A stretch of DNA of 64,000 nucleotides from Tetracentron sinense (taxonomy: Eukaryota > Streptophyta > Magnoliopsida > Trochodendrales > Trochodendraceae): contig CM026551.1 in assembly GCA_015143295.1 (NCBI GenBank), positions 47,108,034-47,172,033 of the forward strand. The letters are read 5' to 3'. The notes beneath the pieces are model-generated. The model saw only the letters and a list, made by a program, of their open reading frames with translations, was not told where the DNA came from and did no database searches. A program made the translations under genes and the position numbers. The first letter of the stretch is position 1. Each line of letters begins with the position of its first letter. Below, in pieces: positions 22,845-33,193 of the stretch.

Positions 22845-23095
22845 GACTTGGAATTCTCTACCGTAATAACCGGACTCCTTGCGTTCAGGTTACAACACAA
22901 AAGTTTTTTTAACTTTAGTCAACAACTTTAACTCTTAGAGTTAATTTTTTGGCTAAGAACAAAAGTTAGATGGTGAACCCTAAGAGTTAATGAATCTTAA
23001 TCACATTAAGGGGTATTAAAGGGACACGTGTTGACTTGTGGGTTGTAATAGGAGTCCGGTTATAACAATATCCGGTTCACGTGCCCTGGGAACCA
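22845..23095. mobile_element. MITE with TAACCGGACTCC ends
   Basis: The left end (TACCGTAATAACCGGACTCC near 22860) is inverted relative to the right end (AGGAGTCCGGTTATAACAAT near 23050). The right half contains GGTGAACCCTAAGAGTTAAT and TTAATCACATTAAG, the signature of the dispersed TTAACCACAGTTAA family. The target duplication is unresolved. Confidence 0.55.
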
Positions 23096-23279
23096 AATCT
23101 TTAAGATATAGTATTGATAGAGAGTCAAATTGAACCCAATTTTTTCATAAAAATCTTTTGCTGTAGGCTGACACAACTCATAAAAAATGGCTCATTATTT
23201 TTACTTCTTCCTAACTATTTGCACTAATTTCCATAAGAAACTGGCTCCTAAATTAATGTATGGGTCATAATAGAAAAAT

Positions 23280-23812
23280 GGATACTGGGACCCTCATAGG
23301 GCAGAGACCACCAAGACCATGCTCTAAGAGAGCAGGGTTTTAGGTGGAGCCCACCATGTGAAATGGGTCCCACCTGAAATCATGCTCTCTTAGAGTATGG
23401 TCTCGGCCCTAAGAGGGTCTTAGAGCACCTCCAACGCACTCCCTAAAGTCAACATTATCGGCATTTTAGTTAGCTTTTTCCAAAACACTTGCTCCAACGC
23501 ACTCCCTAAACCGGAACCCCATTTTGCCAGAAACGATTTCGCTCGGCAATGATGCCGAGCATTTCTCTTCCCCTAAATGATATTTTAATATATTTTTTTT
23601 AACTTTTCAAAAAAGTTGTTGACACCTGACTCCTTCAATGATATTTAAAAAATAAAAAATAAATATTTAATAGCAATAGGGAAGAAATAGGAAGTTTGGG
23701 TTGCAGATGCAAGTACAAAAAGAGGCTTCCTAAAAAATTTAACCCTCCATTTTAGAGTAAAAATAGGGAACTTTTAGAGATAGGATTGGAGATGCTCTTA
23801 GTAGCAAAGTCC
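23280..23812. mobile_element. Mutator MITE (GAGACCACC family), copy 1
   Basis: Ends GGATACTGGGACCCTC and GGGTCTTA...GTAGCAAAGTCC, with 9-bp flanks TAGAAAAAT (23271-23279) and TAAAAAAAT (23813-23821) differing by one base. Inverted internal arms contain GAGACCACCAAGACCATGCT and the complement of CTTAGAGTATGGTCTCGGCC. A 375-bp Harbinger-type MITE is inserted near its right end. A second copy starts only ten bases downstream. Confidence 0.8.
23423..23797. mobile_element. PIF/Harbinger (Tourist-like) MITE nested in a Mutator MITE
   Basis: Ends GAGCACCTCCAAC and the complement of TTGGAGATGCTC match the widespread GAGCATCTCCAAC terminus. A 3-bp TTA duplication (23420-23422 and 23798-23800) is as expected for Harbinger. 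Removing it and one TTA restores GGGTCTTAGTAGCAAAGTCC, the normal end of the host MITE family. A second copy is at 40321-40652. Confidence 0.85.
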
Positions 23813-23822
23813 TAAAAAAATT

Positions 23823-23978
23823 GGACTTTGCTACTAAGACTCCTTTAGGGCCGAGACCACCGAGACCGTGCTCTAAGAGCATGGCATTTCAGGTGGGAAC
23901 CATTTCATATAATAAGCCCTACTTGAAATCCCGTGCTAAGCACGGTCTCGGTCCTAAGGGGTCTCAGAAGCTTTATCC
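23823..23978. mobile_element. Mutator MITE (GAGACCACC family), copy 2
   Basis: It starts GGACTTTGCTACTAAGACTC and ends CTCAGAAGCTTTATCC. A perfect 9-bp duplication AAAAAAATT lies at 23814-23822 and 23979-23987. The body is a hairpin around GCCGAGACCACCGAGACCGT and the complementary right arm. It overlaps the flanking duplication of copy 1. Confidence 0.85.
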
Positions 23979-24044
23979 AAAAAAATTTAAATTAATTTAA
24001 CTGTCAGTAACCCGTACGGGTCAATCATTCTTCCTTCCGCTTAC

Positions 24045-24612
24045 CTGAAGAATACAACAGCAGTTCTCTTCCTCATCACCTGCGACTTCGTAAGGCTACA
24101 AATCGGGAAACAGTTTAGAGAGTTCTTTGTCACAGAGACATTCATTGCATGAAACCTAGGCAACTATACATATAGAGAGCAATAGTCCTCTCGTCAACCG
24201 AGGAGGGGACTATTCCTCCTTGCTCTCACATAGCCGACCCTTCAACTCCCATTAACTTGGGTTAGTTATTTTATTTTTCTAAAAACCAAGGATAGATGGG
24301 TGAACCCTAAGGGTGGATGAATCTTAATCACAGTTAAATGAGGTTAGAAGGGGGACACATGACAAGAAAATGAGAGCCGAGATGCCCCCCTTGTGTCACC
24401 GACCGAGGAGGTGATTATTTTCCATACATATATATTCTCAAGTGAGTTTGCAACTGGAATATTCATTAACAAAAAGAGAGCCAAATATAATATACGAATC
24501 AAGATGAAAAAAGAGAGCCAAACATAACATACGAATCACGATGAGCACATACCTTGACCTTCTCCAATAGCTTTTTGGCATTAGCATCGTTTGTGAAGTG
24601 ATCACGCACAGG
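24045..24612 (-). CDS. C-terminal exon(s) of a tyrosyl-tRNA synthetase gene (partial or relic)
   Basis: Exon 24612-24553 (60 bp, phase 0) encodes PVRDHFTNDANAKKLLEKVK. It has a good acceptor (TTATGGTTTGCAG) and donor (GTATGT). The peptide resembles the C-terminal PVRDHF-N-AKALLKKVK segment of plant cytosolic tyrosyl-tRNA synthetases, which charge tRNA-Tyr; this is from memory. In those proteins only a short SYRVTR-like tail follows. A candidate last exon starts at 24095 after TTTCCCGATTTGTAG and reads PYEVAGDEEENCCC..., similar in position to SYRVTR but apparently shifted by a base so that a TGA in the expected frame is bypassed; a further donor-like GTAAGC is at 24044. Upstream exons, which would lie to the right, were not found. 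It may be a gene fragment. Confidence 0.45.
24170..24425. mobile_element. MITE of the TTAACCACAGTTAA family
   Basis: Contains CTAAAAACCAAGGATAGATG, GGTGAACCCTAAGGGTGGAT and TTAATCACAGTTAAATGAGG, the family core. The outer parts CGTCAACCGAGGAGGGGACT and CACCGACCGAGGAGGTGATT are similar direct, not inverted, blocks. It lies inside the candidate tyrosyl-tRNA synthetase intron. Confidence 0.45.
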
Positions 24613-24839
24613 CTGCAAACCATAAAGGAGTGAAAATTTTAACTCACATATGATAATAAAAATTGAAGACAATTCTCTAGAGTCTAAAACATAGTTATCA
24701 AGTACGGGTATGAATATAATATGACAATGATTAAGTACGAGTATTATATGATAAAAACATGACAAAAGTATGAGAAAATTAAAAAATAATTGATAATCAT
24801 AAATAAATAAAAATCAAGATCTTAACTCAAAAGAATTTT

Positions 24840-25930
24840 TTATATGGAATATACTTTTAACATGGTAATGTATGACAAAAATACATGTATTGTACATATT
24901 TAATACATAATTTATGTATTAAACGAATATTATACGTGATAAGCATATAATACGTATCACAGAAAAAATACACCGTAGTAAACGACGACCTCGTAAAAGT
25001 ATTTTATGGATATAATATGAGTGTTTGATAATATTTATGCTGATCTTGACAAACCATCCAGAATTCTATGCCACATGGAGGCCGTTTAGCAAGATTTATA
25101 GATTGGACACATGTACATTTTCCTCGTCCATGTCAATTCCATAGTGACGAATGCTAGGCGTACTCTCAGTCAACCTCTACTCTCAGACTCCACCGACTCC
25201 ACCAACCACATGTACACTTTGCAATGATTAAAAGTACTCTCTACTCTCTCTTGCAGAATAGAAAACTGGTTAGCAGATGCTGAGAGTAGAGGTTGACTAA
25301 GAGTAGGGCTAGCACTCCACGTAGTCTTAACATGTATTTGATTTCCCCTATGAATAGTAGCCCTTCAAAAATTTTATCTTTTCGCAAGAAGGTTACAGGG
25401 CCACATGGAAAACTGCTAAAGGGATGAAACTAATTGCAACATGGGAGAGGGTCATGTAGCCACCAAAAAAAAAAGCCTGCTTTTCAGCTGCCATAGGTAA
25501 GAAAAACATCTGTCCAGACTATTTTGCTGAAAGGCACGTCCAAGAAACCATTGCCCAAGAACAAAACACAACAAGAATTTGTGCTTATATCATGGAGAGT
25601 GGAGACCTGACCGACTATAAAAGGGAAGAAAAGAAAATTAAGAATAGCAGGTACTTCACCAATACGGCACTACAAATCTATCGATTAGTGACAGAAATAT
25701 TTTCGTCTCTAATACATCATTTTTAGAAACAGAAACTAGTGTCGTCACTAATGTTGAAAAATGGCTGAGAGATATCAAGTGGGAGAAGTAAAAAACATGG
25801 AGAGAAAATTAAATGACTTCTCCCCTTTTATCACCACATGTCGGATGGTGTGTGGATGCCCGATCACCCACCTTAGGTGTCCACCAGAGATAATCTGATG
25901 CCCTTCTTTATCTATTATATTGTCAAATCA
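24840..25930. other. AT-rich DNA with MITE debris
   Basis: Contains a foldback at about 25147-25318 (TCAGTCAACCTCTACTCTCA against GAGAGTAGAGGTTGACTAAG), a CACTA-like terminus CACTACAAATCTATCG at about 25665, and a half copy of the CTCTGGC Mutator MITE at about 25755-25895 (GAGATATCAAGTGGGAGAAG, GACTTCTCCCC). No gene is seen. Confidence 0.5.
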
Positions 25931-25952
25931 TATATATAAAACATTAAATTTA

Positions 25953-27430
25953 GGGGCCGGATACACTTCCGTTTTTCTGTTTTTATTTTCTATTTTAAAA
26001 AATTGGAAACATCTTTCCGTTTTCAAAATTTTTAAGCAAGAAACACGTTTGGTATTATTAATTGTTACTTGTTTAAAAAAAAGAGAAAACAGAAAAATGA
26101 GTTTGGTAATAATATGTTGAACAGTAAACAATTCCAATCTATGGTGGTGTTAGTGGGGGTGGATGGTGGGTGGTGAGTGGTGGGTTGTGGTGGTGGTGTG
26201 GTTGTGACGTAGTATTCTGGTGGTGCAGTGGTGGTGTGTGGTGGTTGTGGGTTGTGCGTGGTGGTGGTGGTGTGGTTGTGGGTGGTGGTGGGTGGTTGAG
26301 TGGTGGTGGTGGTTGTGGGTGGTGAAGTGGTGGTTGTGGGTGGTGGAGTGGTGGTGGTGGTGGTGTGGTGGGTGGTGGTGGTGTGGTGATGGCGGTGGTG
26401 GTGTGATGGGTGGTGAAGAGGTGGTGGTAGTGGGTGGTGATGGTGGGTGGTAGTAGTAGTGAGTGATTTTGGTGGTGGTGCTCCATGTTTCTGTTTTTGT
26501 TTTTTATTTCCAAAAAAAGAGTAATCAGAAATTTTCTTTTACCCGTTTGGTTACACTTCTGTTTTCTATTCTTGAAAACAAAAATTTGAAAATTTTTACA
26601 CTAAACATATTTGGTAAACATGTTTCTGCTTTCTGTTTTTATAAATTAGTAACAAAATTTTGAAAATCAAGCTAACAAAATTGTTATCACCTCTGTTTTT
26701 AAAAACAAAAAACAAAAATGGAAAACATGAACCCACCACCACCAACCACCCACCATACTACTACCCACCCCCACCACGATACCACCACCCACAACCATAA
26801 TACCACCAACCACCAACAATACCACCACCCACCACCACTACCATCCACCCACCCACACCACAATACTACCACCACCACCCGCAGCCCTAATACCACCACC
26901 ACCACCACCACCACCACCATCAACCATGACATCACCACCACAATACCACCCACCACCCACCACCACCACCTACTACCCATGACCAAAACCACCTCCACAA
27001 TACTACCACCACCACCACCACCACCACTACCCACCACCACCACCACCCACTACGCAGTACGTAGTACGCACCACAAAAATACTACCACCACCACCACTAC
27101 CACTACCCACCACCCACCAGTACCACCTCCACCATTACATCCACCCACCACTACCACCACCCACTACACACCTCCACACCACCACCACACTACACCACTT
27201 ACCACCACCACACACCATCGCCACCACATTACACCCACCACCACCATGAATTGAAATTATTTAATCATATTTATCAAATGCGTTTTATTTTGTTTTCCTT
27301 TTCTTAAAAAAAGTAACAGTTAGTAATGCCAAACGTGTTACCTAATTAAAAAAATTGAAAACAGAAAGTTGTTTACAATTTTTAAAAACAAAAAATAAAA
27401 ACAGAAAAGTGGAAGCGTATCCAAATGGCC
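25953..27430. mobile_element. Foldback element with GGT-rich and ACC-rich arms
   Basis: The outer ends are inverted: GGCCGGATACACTTCCGTTT at the left against GGAAGCGTATCCAAATGGCC at the right, followed by A/T-rich arms rich in TTTCTGTTTTT / AAAAACAGAAA. Inside, 26141-26465 is a degenerate GGT/GTGG tract and 26728-27246 a CCA/ACC tract, so the two repeats are complementary. The centre (26480-26720) holds a further copy of the TGGTTACACTTCTGTTTTC terminus. Long W/V-rich and T/H/P-rich frames here are low-complexity artefacts. A related single arm is at 63348-63640. Confidence 0.65.
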
Positions 27431-27579
27431 AATTTTTAAAAATTTTGTTACTAATTTTTTAAAACAGAAACAAGTTTACGGAACTTTTTTTTGTAAATAT
27501 TTTCAAATTTTTGTTTTTAAAAACAAAAACCGTTACGACAGGGGGTGGATGATTATCACCAACTGGTCGCGTCAACTAT

Positions 27580-27842
27580 AGAGATAGGATATCACTTAGG
27601 TAGACCCATCAAATGTGACCCACTAAATATAGGTTGTAACAACTAAAACACTATATCTTGATTATCTTCCCAAACAATCAATCAAATAATCAAATATGAA
27701 AGTATAGGATATAGCCTTGCTGTGAGTCAGCTCAATAGTGAATCCATCAAATGTGGGTCCCACTAAATATAGGTTGTAAAAACTGAAACACTATATCTTG
27801 ATTATCTTCCCAAACAATCAATCAAACATGAAAGTATAAAAG
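27580..27842 (+). repeat. Tandem duplication, unit about 130 bp
   Basis: Two copies share CATCAAATGTG, CCCACTAAATATAGGTTGTA, ACACTATATCTTGATTATCT and TCCCAAACAATCAATCAAA and end ATGAAAGTATA. They are about 95% alike apart from small indels, so the duplication is fairly recent. No coding potential. Confidence 0.8.
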
Positions 27843-29290
27843 AAAATGGGCAACTGACCATGCAATGCTCCAAAACAAAAAAAAAGACCATTTTATGCTT
27901 AGTTTCAACATATTTACCAAATAATGCTTTAGTAGTAATTTCGTATATGTCGGAAAATGCAAAAAGTCTATTTTACTCCTAAATTGTATAAAAACCATTT
28001 TACCCCCATTTCATATCATAAGCCAATTTTTAATGTTAATGTCATTTATTTCCCAACTGGAGTGTGAGAGTGAGCTCTAGCAATCTCTTCCACGGTTGAC
28101 GACGACTAAGTATGTTCTAACTCTGGTGGACAACGTCAACAACCGTCATTTCTTCATCTCGTCTCTTGTTCATCATTGACTCAAACAGAGAGAATTTTCT
28201 CATATACCTTCATCATCTCTCCACACCTCATTCATCAACTCAGAGCGATGTCTTCTACGAACAAGTACTCCTCTCTCTCTCTCTCTCCATGTGCTTTGTT
28301 ATTTGTTTTTGGAAAATATTTAGTTTAGGCTAGGGTTTGATTAGTTCACGTTCAACCATGTGTAAAAATTTAGTTCATGCTAGGGGTTTGATCATTTGAC
28401 GTGAAAACATTTGAATAATGCGTGTTGTCGCATTCCCAAATTCTTACAACTATCCTGAAAATCGCACAAATTTTATTTTGTTAGTCTTAGAATCCCTAAA
28501 TTTCGATGACCTTCCCCAAATTGCCAAAACATCCATTTTGTAATGGTGTTTGCAGACCCAAAATTCCAACAACAATCATCATAATAGTAAGTATTGTCGT
28601 ATCCTGGGCGTAAAGAAGTGGGATTTACATCCAAAGTGAAGAAATTGAATGGGGATGTATCTATCAATATTGTTAACTATATTTTTTGCTTCAATATTAA
28701 TTAGAAGGATACAATTTGATGTACTATTATAATATTAGGTGGTTAGTAGCAACTATTTAGGAAAATTGCCATTCCATGTGACTTTCTTGGCCTCTAGGAA
28801 CTTACTTTTGTAATGTGGATTGTAGTTGCACCCTATCCACACTAAAGAAAGAGCTTATTGCTCAGGTTTCTATCTGTGACCGTAAGACGTTGATCACGGT
28901 TACCATGCGCAGACCAAACCATGACCTTTTGACGAGTGATCGTATGTATTTAAATATTATGATTTTCGTCTTAACCGTGATGGTTATGAATATTAACGAT
29001 CACAGTTTTATCTGTGATTGAATATCATATATACGGAGATTATTCCCTTTGAAAATGGCTTCTTCACTGTAAGGTCCATATTTAGAATTGTCTTATTCCG
29101 TAATCAAAACAATTTGTCTAGTGTGTCTTATGTCATTGCCTACACAAGCATCTAAGTTAACGAAGATGAAGACCAAAGAAAATCAACTGAAGACATTCCA
29201 ATCATCGCCTTCATTTCACCCATTAGGATGGTAAGTGACCTAGATACCTTAAATCCTAGGTGTAATTGACTTAACAAATATTCCATATAT
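27843..29290. other. Intergenic DNA, possibly Mutator-derived
   Basis: The start GAAAATGGGCAACTGACCAT resembles termini of plant Mutator-like elements, but no matching inverted end was found. A CT microsatellite is at about 28270-28287. A short frame from ATG 28248 (MSSTNKYSS...) is open but unrecognised. No supported gene. Confidence 0.35.
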
Positions 29291-30301
29291 CCTACGTGAC
29301 TAAATTTGGTGTTTCTGGTAAATTCTGTGCAAAATACAGAGTTTCTACAGGAACCGTTGGAATGGACTTGGAACCGTTCAAATGGTGCCAATCAATACAG
29401 TTTTTCAATTGTTTTCAAAAACCCATAGCCTTAACCGTTTGAATGATGGATGAACCATTCGAACAATGCCTTATCCATTCGAACGGTCCCACTTCGTTCG
29501 AACGGTCTGCGTGAAAACATAATATAATTTTGATTCCAATTCTATTTTTGTTTATCTATATATTGGTTTCTTCCCCAGAACGAACCTAAGAGTTTTAGAG
29601 AGTTGTGAGAGAGTTACTTAGAGATTATTAGGGTTTTCCAAACTCATTCTCCTTTCCTCTTCCACCCTAGAGATTACAAGACTTTATTTATACCTTTCTT
29701 GTTTGTGCATTCTAATTGTATGAAATCCAACTAGGGTTTGTTTGATTTAACAACCATCAACCCGTTCTTATTCAAGAACAAAATTGGCCGGTGTGATTCA
29801 GAGCCTTTGCAAAGGAGATCAATCCAAGGAGGATTGTGGTTATTTGGTCAAAGAAATCTGGAGCTGTCATTTATGGAAATTGATTGGCAAATCATAGTTG
29901 TTGTGGAGATCTAGGAGAAGCACAGGCAATTGCGGTAGATTGCGAGACTAGCGGGTTCGTGATTGCTTATCGAGGTATGGAGGACTGAGTACTGAGAATC
30001 GTTGTGTCGAGTCCGATTGAGTACAGTTTGATTCTTGTAAGTATTTGACTGCTTTTACTCTTAATGATATCTCTTTGCTGGACTAGGTTCCGTGGTTTTC
30101 CCTAGAAGCGATTCCAGGTAAAAATCCTTGTGTGGTTTGTTTGTCTTTCCTAATTCTGCACTTCAATGTTCATGTTTATCCTCCCTTAGTTAATAATTTA
30201 ATTGCATAAATTAAAATTGGATAGATAGACTTTAGGAAGACCTAGCCACCCCTTAGGTTTGTGAGTTCTCAACTCAAATATTAGTTTACCGGAATTTTCA
30301 A
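29290..30301 (+). mobile_element. Probable Copia 5' LTR and leader
   Basis: The region ends ...GGAATTTTCA just before a Met-tRNA primer binding site at 30303 and is followed by a Copia gag frame, so it should contain the 5' LTR. It has repeated CCGTTCGAA / CGAACGGT motifs near 29350-29510 and a TATATATTGG element near 29555. The LTR start and a matching 3' LTR could not be located in the window. Confidence 0.5.
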
Positions 30302-30302
30302 T

Positions 30303-30317
30303 TGGTATTAGAGCGGG
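30303..30317 (+). promoter_or_regulatory. Copia primer binding site (initiator Met tRNA)
   Basis: TGGTATTAGAGCGGG matches the tRNA-iMet complement with one transition (canonical TGGTATCAGAGC). It is placed directly between the LTR-like leader and the gag frame. Confidence 0.7.
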
Positions 30318-30334
30318 TTCACTAATTTATTAGT

Positions 30335-31083
30335 GTGATCTTATTCTTATTTTCGGTGAATGTGAATCTCCAAAGAGAGGGAGGATCCATCTCTTGTCTC
30401 CCATTATTTGATGAGAATAATTATGTCTATTGGAGAACTCGTATGAGAGCATTTCTAAAATCTTTAGATGAGAGAGTATTGATTTCTATTGAAATGGGTT
30501 GGACCCATCCAACCATAGATGACATGACCATCACAAAACCTTCTACTGAATGGACCAATGATGATCTTGAAAGTTGTAGATTGAACTCTAAAGGTCTTAA
30601 TTCTATCCTTACTACTGTCACACCCGAAGAATTTTGAAGTATTTCTAAATGTGACATTTCGAATGAGGCATGAGACATTCTTGAAATTACCCATGAAAGA
30701 ACTACAATTGTTAAGATCTCTAAACTTCAAATGCTTACCTCTAAATTTGAAATTTTAAAAATGGAAGAGAATGAAACTTTTATGTTTTTTATGCAAATTG
30801 AAGTGACATTGTCAATTCTAGTTAATCTAAGGGAAATTTTTTCTGAGTTTAAAATAGTTAGAAAAATTTTGAGATCTCTACTTGAGAGATTTCAATTGAA
30901 GGTTTGTACATCGAAGAGAGTAAAAATATTGATGCTCTTAAAATTGAGGAGTTGGTTGGTTCTCTTCAGATCTATGAGTTAAATCTACACCCATATAAGA
31001 AACCAAAATCTATTACCTTGAAATCTGTCAAGGAATCTATAAGTGAGTTAGATAATGACTCTAAGGTTGATGAAGAAAAGTAG
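30335..31083 (+). pseudogene. Copia gag (UBN2-type) pseudogene
   Basis: The frame gives FDENNYVYWRTRMRAFLKSL, then WTNDDLESCRLNSKGLNSIL and, after two TGA stops (one at the tryptophan position before DILE), ISKLQMLTSKFEILKMEE. It is the Copia capsid domain (gag polypeptide, UBN2 family). After a frameshift near 30900 the frame continues with IDALKIEELVGSLQIYELNL and a KSITLKSVKESISELD stretch. It would have formed retrotransposon particles. The element stops abruptly at 31083 where another LTR begins; no pol follows. Confidence 0.8.
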
Positions 31084-31614
31084 TGTCGTGACCCAATATC
31101 CTACCTAGGAGTTATGAGACTTTGGTCCGTAACTTACACATCAAACCATCCTGTAAAACATACAAGGTATACTAGAAGCGGAAATTGATAAATAGTAAAT
31201 TGTATTCCAAGTTATACAAAAGTGATGATCAACATGTGATCAATATACATTCTCTCCCTCTAATCACTCAACATTAATCAAGATAAGGCCACCTATCAAG
31301 GGTCCTCTCCTCATGAGGATGATCCTGACTAGACTCCTCCTTGACCCATGGTCCCGGAGCATATATGTCAAATAGACCTGCCGAAGATAAAAGTTTGGCT
31401 GAGCATTGAATAACTCAACGTATACAAACCACTAACTAACAATGTTATAAACATTAACAATAGCATGCTTACATGTCAAAGCAAAACAAAGCAGTTCAAA
31501 GCAGAACAGGTATACTTTAATTAGAGTGTGGAAATCATTCTTCTGTGCAAACCTAAACAGGTGTATACTTTTCAAAAATCATTCTTTAAACCATACTTTA
31601 CAAGTCACTTTGAA

Positions 31615-31850
31615 ACATACTTTACAAGCAAGGCATCAAAGCCCTTGAGTCATTTTCTTTTCAAAACTTTAGAAGCAAGGCTTTAAAAGCCCTTGATCCA
31701 ACTTATGAGCAACTTCAAAAGCAAGGTGTTAAACACCCTTGAATTAGAATTTTGAGCAAGACTTTACAAACAAGGTGGTAAACACCCTTGAGCGAAACTT
31801 TCTTTCAAGACTTTAGAAGCAAAGTGGTAAACACCCTTGAATAGGAACTT
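31615..31850 (+). repeat. Minisatellite inside the partial LTR
   Basis: Four to five units of about 50-60 bp alternate ACTTTA-AAGCAAGG and TTAAACACCCTTGA-type blocks with decaying similarity. Confidence 0.65.
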
Positions 31851-31971
31851 CAAATTCACATTCAAGTTTGATTCATTTACTTTCTAAACCTGGGTTCAAA
31901 TAATTTACTACCACACCTGTGTACTGGGGAATGCAATAGGTAGTTCTTTAGCAACATAATCCATGTACTTT

Positions 31972-32440
31972 CAAGGTTTGAAATCCCGATTTTATCGGCG
32001 ATTTCTATCCTCCAACTTGAACTGAAATTTCAAAAATTTTGGTTATCTCGGCAGGTTTTGGAATTCCGATTTATTGATATTTTATTTAATATACATATGT
32101 TAAAAAATAATATTTATTAAAATTTAATATATTTATATAAATATTATTATTTTATTTTTAAAAAAAAATATAAATTTCCAAAATTTTAAAATAATTTCGT
32201 TAAAAATATCGTAATATTTCTAAATATTTCAAAATTTTAATTAAAAAAACCATATAAAATTAAATTCTGAAATTTCACCAAAATTCCAAAATTTCGAAAT
32301 TCCGAAATTTGACCCAAAATTTTCAAAATCTCGTTCGAAATCGCATTTTCCAAAATCCTTACCATATCAATATCAGGGGAGTTGGAAGAAACCGGGATTT
32401 TGTAAAAATTCACGAAATCTCAATGGGATTTTAAACCTTG
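31972..32440. mobile_element. hAT MITE
   Basis: A perfect 8-bp duplication TGTACTTT flanks it (31964-31971 and 32441-32448). Ends CAAGGTTTGAAATCCCG and the complement of GGGATTTTAAACCTTG are inverted repeats of hAT type. Subterminal TTTCAAAATTTTGG and GAAATT motifs repeat. No ORF. A looser relative may be at 43459-43872. Confidence 0.9.
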
Positions 32441-32814
32441 TGTACTTTAGCATGAATATACCGCAATCATTCTTGCAACACATTAAAAAATGCAAATTTA
32501 CATTACCACTAACACATACTCGTTGTTTAGTATACTAATGTTGAGTAGATCACTTTAAAATCTACCTTGAATATCTTATGCCAATTTATTTAGGAGAGTT
32601 TGGTACATGCAATTCTGCTTTCACCTCGACAAGGGTGGAGCCAGGATTTTTTCCCGGGGAGGGGCTAGAATACATCTATAAAAAAACTAATAGATTTGAG
32701 GCTATGGAACTTGGGGGTTTGGGGGCGTAGCCCATGATATATATTTTTTATGAGTAATTGGTCCATCATGGTCATAAAACTCATTAATATTACATTCTAA
32801 TAAAAGCCAGTGAT

Positions 32815-33065
32815 TAGAGGACCCGTAGGTCCTCTACTAAAGTCCCTGTCGTGTCCTCGTGTTCCGTTTAACCTTCATTTAACCTTGGTTAAGCTTAATT
32901 AAATTAAAAATAAGACTTTTTTCTTAAAAAACAAGGTTGGATTGCTGAACCTTAGTGGTGAGTGAATTTTAACCATAATTGGTGAGTGTTAAAAAGTGGG
33001 CATGGACCAATGAGGACTGGCCTTTTCGTTACACAAATGCAACCGAATGTAAGCTAAGCATTTTC
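32815..33065. mobile_element. MITE of the TTAACCACAGTTAA family
   Basis: It begins AGTGATTAGAGGACC, contains TTAACCTTGGTTAAGCTTAA and the inverted TTTTAACCATAATTGGTGAG, and ends with GCAACCGAATGTAAGCTAAG. Similar outer ends occur at 21785 and 52895. Target duplication is unclear. Confidence 0.5.
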
Positions 33066-33135
33066 TTTATTTCTAGAGGATTAGGCACTAACAAATTCAT
33101 AACAATTGGGGCCCACTATATGTAAGAAAACAAAT

Positions 33136-33151
33136 GGGGGGAGGGGGAGGG

Positions 33152-33182
<31 letters not shown>
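33136..33182 (+). repeat. G-run (28 G) with GGGGGA units at a LINE 3' end
   Basis: Three G5-6A units run into an uninterrupted run of 28 G (33155-33182). It abuts the 3' end of the minus-strand LINE, where a poly(A) tail would be expected. Two other G runs of 22 (33990-34011, inside the LINE) and 21 (59907-59927) occur. Confidence 0.9.
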
Positions 33183-33193
33183 AGGGAAGGCAA

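Larger units (their letters stand above)
31084..32560 (+). mobile_element. Partial LTR, TGTCGTGACCC family, with a hAT insertion
   Basis: Starts TGTCGTGACCCAATATCC right after the gag relic. It aligns by eye with the start of the solo LTR at 54646 (CTAGGAG, ACAAACCATCCTGT-like, GGTATACTA, AGCGG). An internal minisatellite (31615-31850, units near 55 bp with AAGCAAGGTGTTAAACACCC) and a nested hAT MITE (31972-32440) are present. The right terminus was not recognised, so the copy is truncated. Confidence 0.6.

Noticed and set aside
26139-27254. Long open frames rich in W/V/G and T/H/P
   Set aside because: They are translations of GGT/ACC simple repeats in several frames and on both strands, with no domain.
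28473-28667. Possible Mutator transposase N-terminal piece
   Set aside because: Some residues looked suggestive, but no conserved MULE motif (DDE region, SWIM zinc finger) is present nearby.
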